Source: Chlamydiia bacterium (GTDB lineage Bacteria > Chlamydiota > Chlamydiia > Chlamydiales > JACKPQ01). From it: a DNA stretch of 28,750 bases. A model generated the notes under the pieces. That model worked only from the letters and a program-made list of their open reading frames with translations, ran no database searches and was not told where the DNA came from. A program made the position numbers and the translations under genes. Shown here piece after piece: positions 1-6,260 of this stretch; position 1 is the stretch's first letter, and every line of letters begins with the position of its first letter. The DNA lies in assembly GCA_030433395.1 (NCBI GenBank), contig JAUILX010000002.1, positions 1-28,750 of the forward strand, read 5' to 3'.

Positions 1-118
1 TAAAGCGCCTATTGTCGTGCGCGACAGATCCCCACCCACCTGGTCGCCCAGGTAAGAGTGGCTCTAACTTTTCCCATAAGGCATCACTAATATCATGACG
101 GTGATATGACGATTCCAT
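1..118 (-). CDS. IS5-family transposase, N-terminal part (runs off window edge)
   Basis: An open frame begins at an ATG at 118 and reads leftwards off the window, giving 39 residues. The stretch HDISDALWEKLEPLLPGRPG is the characteristic N-terminus of IS5-group (DUF4096-type) transposases, which normally have a similar '(Y/H)D(I/L)SDxxWxxIxPLLPxRPG' opening. The catalytic DDE part would lie outside the window, so I cannot tell whether the copy is intact. Upstream (119-175) I see no convincing terminal inverted repeat. It abuts a second, unrelated transposase relic on the opposite strand. Confidence 0.7.
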   Translation of the reverse strand, partial: MESSYHRHDISDALWEKLEPLLPGRPGGWGSVAHDNRRF

Positions 119-235
119 ACAAACTCTGCTTTGCTGGCTTGTTTGATAAAAAAGAATATCACATCACGTTTTTCTTGACGACACTATCTAAGTGGATTAG
201 CCGCCTACCAGCTACAGGACAACAAGCCATCAATT

Positions 236-827
236 TACGTATCTGCTGTGGAGAAGAATTTGCTTATGGCTGCTTGAGTTGATCCATTATTCGCGTTATT
301 TATAGACAAAAAGTTAGAGAAAAAATTTATTTTTGGAATAAAAGCAAATCGATTAGTAGCGCTATCTGAAAAAGAAAAGAAAAACGGCCAGTATCAAAAT
401 CTAAAAGATTTGAAATTAGCAGATAAGGAAGTCATAACGGCATACCTAAAGGGGCTGTCAATCCCATTGCAGCTGCTTAAACGAGTTTTCAAAAACGAAA
501 ATGGAACGACCGGCATTTTATTTATATCTGGTAACAAATGATCTAACAATTGATGCTGAGCGCATCTACGATATCTATCAAAAACGGTGGTGTATCGAGG
601 AATATCACAAATCGGTGAAGCAAAATGCTAGCTTAGAAAAGTCACCCACAAAAAAACCAAGAACGCAAAGGAATCACATTTATGGGTCAATCGTTGCTTA
701 CTGCAAATCAGAGTTTTTGAAGTGTATGACAGGGCTGAATCACTTCGCTCTAAAGTACAAGCTTCTAATCAGGGCAAACCAGATGGCTCTCCAGGAACTA
801 TCTCGGTTACGGGCTTGCACTGCGTAA
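236..827 (+). pseudogene. IS4/IS701-like DDE transposase, C-terminal remnant with stop and frameshift
   Basis: Two frames join into one decayed transposase. The first (about 236-525) contains KKFIFGIKANRLVALSEKEK and NGTTG and is broken by an in-frame TGA at 275-277. The second, open from 501 to the stop at 825-827, contains YLVTNDL, then YQKRWCIEEYHKSVKQNASL, the YREK-like signature region (Y...RW.IEE.HK..K) around the third catalytic acidic residue of IS4-like DDE enzymes, then LNHFALKYKLLIRA. The frame change falls on a TTTA TTTA tandem (517-524). Removing one TTTA restores the family reading G-I-L-Y-L-V-T-N-D. The N-terminal half, with the first catalytic Asp, is not recognisable. Upstream bases 179-235 are open in the same frame but I cannot match them to the family. 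The gene is surely inactive. Confidence 0.8.
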
Positions 828-872
828 GGTCAGTTCCTTAATCTTCTTGAAGATGGTTGGTCAATACCAAAA

Positions 873-1406
873 TCAAAATAAGTAGATTTTGGTGAGGGGG
901 ATATCGTGTGGCTCGGTAGGGAGCCTGTCGACTTTTTGCTCTTTGTAGCCAATGCCAAACGTGGGGATATGTAAGGTCTGGGCCAAGAAGCGGTCGTAAT
1001 GTCCATAGCCAAAGCCAAGGCGGTGGTTATTTGAGTCAAAGCAAAGACCAGGAACAAGGATGCAATCTATATCGTGTAAAGCCAGGATCGGGCAAATATG
1101 GGGCTGAGGTTCTTTGATTGAAAAAGAGCACTTTTCAAGATCGGTATCAATATTGTTAATTTTGTATGGTTGAATAAGGCTATGTTCAAGCTTTGGTAAA
1201 GCCAGGCGTTTTTCGTTTGATAACAAGGTGTTTAAGGGCCACAGGTCGAGCTCATCTGGTAAGCTTGAAAATGAAAGGATCATGCTAAAGCTCGAAAGTT
1301 TTGGATAGAGTGCATCTATAAGTAGTGATTTAGCTTCTTGCTGACGCTGGGTTGAGAGATTTGTACGCAGCCCGCGAAAGTGCGCTCGAAGTGAGGTCTT
1401 ATTCAA
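873..1406 (-). CDS. 5-formyltetrahydrofolate cyclo-ligase (MTHFS)
   Basis: This enzyme uses ATP to turn 5-formyl-THF into 5,10-methenyl-THF, returning stored folate to the one-carbon pool. The N-terminal LRAHFRGLR fits the family's basic ATP-binding helix. The C-terminal half has LVPGLCFD, then LGFGYGHYDRFLA, matching the family G-x-GGGYYDR-L loop with Tyr/His substitutions, and ends FGIGYKEQ...LPTEPHD, all typical. The start is taken as TTG at 1406: AAGGG lies seven bases upstream and the length becomes 177 aa, normal for the family. An ATG in frame at 1490 would overlap the upstream gene by 92 bp and add residues with no family counterpart. The start overlaps the stop of the MORN-repeat gene by 8 bp, so it is the last gene of the greA operon. 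An 8-bp inverted repeat (867-874 with 885-892) covers the stop codon but lacks a T-run. Confidence 0.88.
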   Translation of the reverse strand: MNKTSLRAHFRGLRTNLSTQRQQEAKSLLIDALYPKLSSFSMILSFSSLPDELDLWPLNTLLSNEKRLALPKLEHSLIQPYKINNIDTDLEKCSFSIKEPQPHICPILALHDIDCILVPGLCFDSNNHRLGFGYGHYDRFLAQTLHIPTFGIGYKEQKVDRLPTEPHDIPLTKIYLF

Positions 1407-2658
1407 CAGGGTGCCCTTGTTTGTAAATGATTGACTGGAGGTGGATACCATTTGCGTCATGCAGAGTTGCTGTTCCGTTGCCGTCCGCAACAGTTGATAT
1501 GGCTTCTTTAACTCCCCTCTTTAGATAACTGCCTCTGATCAGTTTACCTTGATCGTAATTTTCAATGAGCATTAGCGAGCCATCTGCATACCAAGCAAAG
1601 CTATGGCCATGCCGTTTGTTGTGGCTCATCTCTCTTTCATTTTGAACGGAGCCATCAAGATACCATGTTTTAACAGTGCCATGAATTTCATCACCGTACC
1701 AGTTGATCAGCATCTTTGGCTTATCAGCCGTATCAAAGTAAAGCCACTCTTCACCATGTTTTTTTCCGTCAACAAGGGTGTGCATTGACTCGAGAGATCC
1801 ATCAGGTCGAAAGATTTTGACCTCACCTTCAGGCAGTCCATTCTGATGATTAATTGTAGTGCGAAGCTTGCCTTTTTTAAAAAGAGCTTTCTGACCATTC
1901 CCATTACGCACTTGGGCAACGATGTGGCCATCGAGATCAAAATAGGTAGCTTCCATGAGCTTTCCATGGTCGTACTGCTGCCGATTAGCGGGTTCAGATG
2001 TGGTGCCGACAAAATGGTGCCTACCGTGAGCCTCTCCGTCGAGGTAGGTTTCGCTCCCGACTAATTGACCTTCATTGTCATACAGCGATGTTGTTCCATG
2101 AAGTTTGCCTTTACTGTATGAAGCTGAGCGATGCACCTTGCCGTTGGGCATATAGTAAAGCGCTAGCCCCTCTAGATACCCTTTTACATAGGGAATTTCT
2201 GCAATGAGGTGGCCTTCGTCGTCCCAAGCGCGACTTTGGCCGTCAAATAGCCAGTCATCTTGAGCTGGTTGATTTGTGTCTCCAACTCCTTCAATAATGC
2301 AGGCATCAAGGCGTAGATTGCCTGAAGGGAAATATTCGCGGTAGCGACCATAGGCCCTGCCATCAAGAGTTTCAAGAGATTGATAAAGCTGGCCGTTAGG
2401 ATGATAAGTTGTGATGTGGCCAGGCGTTTTTCCAAAAGCATTTTTCCTGTATGTGCGCGTGACTTTTTTATAGGGCTGAGGAGCAAAAAAGTCGTTTTGT
2501 TCCATAAGTTTCAAGCGTTGATCACTGCTAATTGTTTCAGAGATCTCATTGCGATCAATAAGCTGAATACTTGCTAGAGTGAGTGTGTCATTTGTTTTAG
2601 AGGCGCACCCAAATGATAAACAGGTTGTAATGATGGTCGAATAAAGTAATCGGCTCAT
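1399..2658 (-). CDS. MORN/YwqK-type repeat lipoprotein
   Basis: A 419-aa protein. The N-terminus MSRLLYSTIITTCLSFGCAS is a lipoprotein signal with a lipobox ending in Cys18, so it is probably anchored in the outer membrane or periplasm. From about residue 75 to the end it is built of imperfect 20-25 residue repeats of the form Y-x-x-G-x-x-x-G-x-x-x-x-(W/Y)-(Y/F)-x-x-(D/N)-G-x-(L/V) (for example FPSGNLRLD, YMPNGKVHRSASYSKGKLHG, YLDGSVQNEREMSHNKRHG). These are the MORN-variant repeats that databases often label 'YwqK family antitoxin'; nothing here suggests a toxin-antitoxin role. The start overlaps the stop of the upstream membrane protein by 4 bp (ATGA). Sharing an operon with the GspL/M-like pair suggests an envelope function. 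From memory, the order resembles C. trachomatis CT646-CT649, unverified. Confidence 0.8.
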   Translation of the reverse strand: MSRLLYSTIITTCLSFGCASKTNDTLTLASIQLIDRNEISETISSDQRLKLMEQNDFFAPQPYKKVTRTYRKNAFGKTPGHITTYHPNGQLYQSLETLDGRAYGRYREYFPSGNLRLDACIIEGVGDTNQPAQDDWLFDGQSRAWDDEGHLIAEIPYVKGYLEGLALYYMPNGKVHRSASYSKGKLHGTTSLYDNEGQLVGSETYLDGEAHGRHHFVGTTSEPANRQQYDHGKLMEATYFDLDGHIVAQVRNGNGQKALFKKGKLRTTINHQNGLPEGEVKIFRPDGSLESMHTLVDGKKHGEEWLYFDTADKPKMLINWYGDEIHGTVKTWYLDGSVQNEREMSHNKRHGHSFAWYADGSLMLIENYDQGKLIRGSYLKRGVKEAISTVADGNGTATLHDANGIHLQSIIYKQGHPVE

Positions 2659-3299
2659 GAAGCTAGAGGCTCCCTTTTAATGAGTTCAAAATCAAGTTTA
2701 AAAATTTGCTGTTGATCTTGAGTGGTTGTTTTTTTAAGATCAAAAGATTTAAAAATAAGCTGAGGACAACCTACTTCAGGCTGGTGATCTCCGATGTTTT
2801 TATTCTCAATGATAGACAGGATTGCAAACAAATCTTCTGTGCCTATGGAGACGGGGTGCATAAGCTTGAGCTCTGTTTCTTGGATATCTTTGTTGACACG
2901 GTTGCATACCTCTTTTAGCCGTAAGCTATTGTTTTGGTGCCGGCATTGGTCGAGCTGAGTAAGTAGTGACGGCGCAGATGTAAACTCGGGAATTTTTAAA
3001 AGGTGCTCAATACATTGAACTTTCTGCGTTTGAAATTGCATCGTTTCTAAGTATTTTTCTAGATAAAAGTGGTTTGTGTTCTTATAGCGCTCTAAAAATT
3101 CACTTGTATGGTTACAGTTTAGAAGAGCTCTTGTAAGCTTCGGCTTTAAGATGGCAAATTCTTCTTTTAGAGCGTTTATTTCGGATGCCTTTTTGCAGTA
3201 ATTTTGAAATAAGAAAAGCATGGGCAAAAGAAAAATCACCAGGAGCACTAGTGCAAAATAAGGGCGTAAAATCGTAGATTTCCATGCGCGAGGTTTCAT
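2655..3299 (-). CDS. GspM/PilO-like bitopic membrane protein (hypothetical)
   Basis: A 214-aa protein of unknown function. The ATG at 3299 is chosen because it forms a 4-bp ATGA overlap with the upstream stop and has AAGGAG six bases before it; an ATG at 3323 in frame is less likely. A short basic N-terminus (KPRAWK) leads into one membrane helix at about residues 14-34 (FALVLLVIFLLPMLFLF). A periplasmic coiled-coil-like segment follows, then a mixed alpha/beta C-terminal half. This layout (short cytosolic tail, one helix, coiled coil, small C-terminal domain) is that of PilO/GspM assembly proteins, and the gene follows a PilM/N- or GspL-like gene exactly as pilO/gspM would. No sequence motif proves it. 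Four cysteines after the helix could form disulfides. Confidence 0.6.
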   Translation of the reverse strand: MKPRAWKSTILRPYFALVLLVIFLLPMLFLFQNYCKKASEINALKEEFAILKPKLTRALLNCNHTSEFLERYKNTNHFYLEKYLETMQFQTQKVQCIEHLLKIPEFTSAPSLLTQLDQCRHQNNSLRLKEVCNRVNKDIQETELKLMHPVSIGTEDLFAILSIIENKNIGDHQPEVGCPQLIFKSFDLKKTTTQDQQQIFKLDFELIKREPLAS

Positions 3300-4747
3300 C
3301 TTGCTCTCCTTTTTAAGTGGCATTTAAGGGTATATCCTGATCCGGTGCGTTGAAAATCAATCTCACGCTGTGTGTCAATCATGGTTGTATCATTTTTAAG
3401 GGCATCTAAAAGCACTGTTGCAGAAGTAGATGATGGAATGGAGAGTTCTAAGGAGATGGTGGCGCCATAACGGGTGTTGATATGATTCAGGGTTGGATAA
3501 GAATCAAGTTCATAGTGAAGTGATAAAATATCTACAGCGTGAGTTGGATCTGATAAGATTGGGTGAGCTGTTAAGTAAGCAATGACTTCGGTCATTGCAG
3601 GCACGTCTAAATTAACAGGAAAGAAGCCTTTTTGTTTACGTAGATGGGCTTTCAATTGATCAATTTTATAATCGATACGTTTTTGCACATCGGTTTCATG
3701 GAAAAGGGACAGCTCGTTGGATTTTAAAAGGTCTGAGCTTTCTATAAAAGTCGCGATCTCTTGCTCAGCGTCTTTTGCGCTCGCCTTAAGTAAGGCATTT
3801 GTTGTAACTTGAACTGTGAGCGCAAGTAAAGCCGAGAGAAAAAAAGTTAAGCAGAGCTTTTTGCCGAGCTTACCCAGATGATGTGATGATGTGTAGCTAC
3901 CTTGTCGAAACTGACAAGTTTTTTCATCTCTCATGGCGGTATCAAGGCCCAGACCAATGGCAATAGCATATCGGGCATAAGATTTTTCAATACGCTCTTC
4001 GATGATAGTTATATCGTCATTTTCAAGATGTGAATTTATAAGGTCAGCCATAGACCCCAAAGGTAAAACATGCCAATGTAAAGCGGCTTTACATTTGGAT
4101 TTTAAGAAGTGAATAGAGCGGTCTAATTCATGGGAAAATCGAGTCTTAGCTTTCGATGGATCAGTTGTATGGTTTAAGGTTTCCGAGCCAATGGAAAAAG
4201 ATGTGGTTCCAATAATTTGGTCTTGATTTTTTGCAATTAACAATGTTTCTGAGGGGCCGACAAAAATTGCGATGTAGGGATTAAGCTTGGGATAGAAATG
4301 GGTGACGTAGCGCTCTAACGCAACGGCGTGACTTGAGATCCAGTGTGCGCTTAGTCCGATTTCTTGTAAATTTTTAAGGTGAGATTCAATGGTTTTTGTA
4401 TGTGTAGCCAAGGTATGGACGCGTGTAGTTGCTTTATCCACAGGCTTATAGGTCGTAAGAATAATCAGTTCATTAATAGGATAAGGAAATTGGCTCTCCA
4501 GTTGAAATGGCAGAGCTTGTTTTAAAGCCCGTTTTTTACAAAGAGGCATATCAAAAGAGCGCATGAGCACATCTTTAATAGACAAGCCAGTTGTTAGCTC
4601 AGTTTGCTTTCCAATAAAATCGCTCGATAGCAGTGCAGCAGAGCTATCGATTTTTTTGACTATATCAATCTTTAGTCCATTTTTTGCTTTTTTTATTAAA
4701 GCAAGATAAATGGTGTTTTGATCGATGTGCAAACCAACATTTGGCAT
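3296..4747 (-). CDS. GspL-like / PilM-PilN fusion-like assembly protein
   Basis: A 483-aa protein in two parts. Residues 1-270 resemble the actin-like PilM/GspL cytoplasmic domain: VGLHIDQNTIYLALIKK at the start, LMRSFDMPL...ALKQALPFQLESQFPYP (the PilM 'R-x-(l)-P...al..e.e..iPyp' region) near residues 61-90, and RYAIAIGLGLD near 259-269. A single membrane helix follows (about 298-318, LCLTFFLSALLALTVQV), then about 165 periplasmic residues with a coiled-coil start and a C-terminal alpha/beta piece, as in PilN and the GspL C-terminus. A cytoplasmic actin-like domain, one helix and a periplasmic ferredoxin-like domain in one chain is the GspL plan. It starts 42 bp after the small secreted gene, with AGG eight bases before the ATG, and overlaps the next gene by 4 bp. 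No ATPase or secretin gene is in the window, so the system assignment is by architecture only. Confidence 0.6.
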   Translation of the reverse strand: MPNVGLHIDQNTIYLALIKKAKNGLKIDIVKKIDSSAALLSSDFIGKQTELTTGLSIKDVLMRSFDMPLCKKRALKQALPFQLESQFPYPINELIILTTYKPVDKATTRVHTLATHTKTIESHLKNLQEIGLSAHWISSHAVALERYVTHFYPKLNPYIAIFVGPSETLLIAKNQDQIIGTTSFSIGSETLNHTTDPSKAKTRFSHELDRSIHFLKSKCKAALHWHVLPLGSMADLINSHLENDDITIIEERIEKSYARYAIAIGLGLDTAMRDEKTCQFRQGSYTSSHHLGKLGKKLCLTFFLSALLALTVQVTTNALLKASAKDAEQEIATFIESSDLLKSNELSLFHETDVQKRIDYKIDQLKAHLRKQKGFFPVNLDVPAMTEVIAYLTAHPILSDPTHAVDILSLHYELDSYPTLNHINTRYGATISLELSIPSSTSATVLLDALKNDTTMIDTQREIDFQRTGSGYTLKCHLKRRAR

Positions 4748-4789
4748 GAATAGAACCTAATTACACTTCGAGATCTATATAGTAACAAA

Positions 4790-5143
4790 TTAGGGTGTTG
4801 TTGGTCCAGCTTTCTGCTTGGGAACAGGGCAAATGCGATCTCCGTTGGAGCTATTTGCGCTGACAAAAGCTCCTGCTCCAACATTTGTGACAATGCCAAA
4901 TTCTTTATCATTTTCACAGTACCAGACGACAGTATATGGAGTCTGAGAAAATGATTGACCACCTGAGTAGCTATCTTGCCAAGTGAGTTGGTGTTGAGGG
5001 AGAATGGTAAAAGTTCCTTGATTATCACCAGTTGCGGATAGAACAGTGGCTTTTAGCTTGAAAGCGCTATCATTAAATAGGGTAACCGAATTACAGAATA
5101 GCGGTAGGCAAAAAAGCCCAGTTATTAAAACAAATTTTTTCAT
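4790..5143 (-). CDS. small secreted protein of unknown function
   Basis: A 117-aa protein, not recognised. The start at 5143 (KKFVLITGLFCLPLFCNSV) gives a clear Sec signal peptide and is preceded by GAGGGA; longer in-frame starts upstream would bury that signal and overlap the NYN gene. The mature part, about 98 residues, is rich in Ser, Thr, Gln and Gly, looks beta-rich, and keeps two cysteines (in WYCEND and RICPVP) that could form one disulfide, so export to the periplasm or beyond is likely. It sits 38 bp after the NYN gene and 42 bp before the GspL-like gene. A substrate or accessory of that machinery is one possibility, but only position supports it. Confidence 0.65.
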   Translation of the reverse strand: MKKFVLITGLFCLPLFCNSVTLFNDSAFKLKATVLSATGDNQGTFTILPQHQLTWQDSYSGGQSFSQTPYTVVWYCENDKEFGIVTNVGAGAFVSANSSNGDRICPVPKQKAGPTTP

Positions 5144-5181
5144 GCATTCCCTCAAGTTCAGGAATACCACATAAATTAATT

Positions 5182-5655
5182 TTATTCCAAGCGCTCTTCG
5201 AAGATGCGTCGCAGCTCTTCGTTGTAGGCAGGGTCGTGAGGTGTGTGCTTGGTAGGCGTGTGCTTTTTTCGGTTTTTTTGCCGCATTTTTTGTAAAAATG
5301 GCTCGCACATCAAAGGCTTTGCATGTAAAGCCTGGCTAGAGGCTCTTAATTCGGCATCATCTGTAACTACAACGACATCTTTTGGGTTTTTTGCCCCTTC
5401 TATGAGCTCAAGAATGTAGCTATCTGCACACATCCCGTGGGGAGAAAAAACGACTTCAATGCCATTGCGATCATGGAGATGGGGAATTGATCCAAGGTGT
5501 GTGCTTCCACTATCAAACACAATTGTAGCGCGCATGCGCAGTTTGTTGAGATCTTCAATAAGGACCTCGATCAGGGCCTCTCTGGAATATTCTATGGGGT
5601 GGGGCTCTAGCTCTAGGGCAAAGAGCAGGTTGTAGCCGTCAATTAGGTAGCGCAA
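5182..5655 (-). CDS. NYN domain (YacP-like) ribonuclease
   Basis: A 157-aa protein of the NYN/PIN-like fold family related to Bacillus YacP (Rae1). The N-terminus YLIDGYNLLF is the family signature with the first metal-binding Asp (D6). ATIVFDSG carries the second acidic position, ADSYILELI the third, and VVVTDDAELR the fourth, so the metal site is complete. The family cleaves RNA; Rae1 acts on mRNA at the ribosome. The C-terminal tail (about 125-157) is very basic (RQKNRKKHTPTKHTP), suiting nucleic acid binding. The start overlaps the end of the rdgB-like gene by 13 bp, so translation is probably coupled. Confidence 0.8.
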   Translation of the reverse strand: MRYLIDGYNLLFALELEPHPIEYSREALIEVLIEDLNKLRMRATIVFDSGSTHLGSIPHLHDRNGIEVVFSPHGMCADSYILELIEGAKNPKDVVVVTDDAELRASSQALHAKPLMCEPFLQKMRQKNRKKHTPTKHTPHDPAYNEELRRIFEERLE

Positions 5656-6257
5656 GGCAGTGATTCAAGCGCTGGCAAGAGCTTGTCTAAGGCTTTTCGA
5701 CGGTGGGAAATGCGGTTTTTTATATCGGGCTCTAGCTCTGCAAGGGTTTTTCCATAGTCCCATTTTACAAAGATTGGGTCGTAGCCAAATCCTTGGCCTC
5801 CCTTCTCCTCTAAGATTAAAAATCCTTCGCAGGTTCCCCGTACGGATTTGATTAACCCGCTTGGATCTGCAAGTGCAAGTGCACATTCGTAGTAACCAGA
5901 GCGCTCTTCTTCCTTAAGGCGAGCAAGGTTTTCAATGAGTTTTTTCCTGTTATCTTTGTCAGTGGCCTCTTCGCCTGCATAGCGCCTGCTATAGATTCCG
6001 GGATTTCCATTAAGTGCTGGAACGACAAGTCCAGAGTCGTCAGCTAGGACAACTTTATTGAGGGCTTTCGCTGCATGAAGCGCTTTTGCAATGGCGTTCT
6101 CTTCAAAAGTTGAGCCGGTTTCTCCAGGGGCTTGATAATCGCCAAAGTCGCGAAGTGAATATAGGTCTAATTGTGAAAACTCTTTGAGCATAGATTTCAG
6201 CTCAAGAGTTTTGTGTAAGTTGCGAGTGGCTAAAACGAGTTCCATAAACACGATCAT
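5643..6257 (-). CDS. rdgB: RdgB/HAM1 non-canonical purine NTP pyrophosphatase
   Basis: This enzyme hydrolyses dITP, dXTP and ITP to monophosphates, cleaning the nucleotide pool. The family motifs appear in order: LVLATRNLHKTLELKSML (the ATxNxxKxxE phosphate-binding start), FEENAIAKALHAAKAL, VLADDSGLVVPALNGNPGIYSRRYAG (catalytic Asp pair), GFGYDPIFV and ISHRRKALDKL. At 204 aa it has the usual length. The ATG at 6257 lies three bases after the greA stop; an internal ATG at 6245 would give a start closer to family alignments (M-E-L-V-L-A-T). Either way it is translated straight after greA. Confidence 0.93.
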   Translation of the reverse strand: MIVFMELVLATRNLHKTLELKSMLKEFSQLDLYSLRDFGDYQAPGETGSTFEENAIAKALHAAKALNKVVLADDSGLVVPALNGNPGIYSRRYAGEEATDKDNRKKLIENLARLKEEERSGYYECALALADPSGLIKSVRGTCEGFLILEEKGGQGFGYDPIFVKWDYGKTLAELEPDIKNRISHRRKALDKLLPALESLPCAT

Positions 6258-6260
6258 AAC

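Noticed and set aside
867..892. 8-bp inverted repeat over the stop of the 5-formyl-THF ligase gene as a terminator
   Set aside because: The stem is A/T-rich, the loop is ten bases, and no T-run follows on the minus strand.
1399..2658. Reading the YwqK-type label as a toxin-antitoxin system
   Set aside because: The repeats only share the MORN-like fold with proteins so labelled. A lipobox and an envelope-type neighbourhood argue against it, and no toxin gene is adjacent.
4696..5028. A 110-codon minus-strand open frame across the small secreted gene and the start of the GspL-like gene
   Set aside because: It overlaps the better-supported 4790-5143 gene (signal peptide, ribosome site) and the GspL-like start, and has no leader or motif of its own.
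5144..5308. Longer N-terminus for the small secreted protein (start at 5308)
   Set aside because: The extra 55 residues are the basic tail of the NYN gene read in another frame and would hide the signal peptide.
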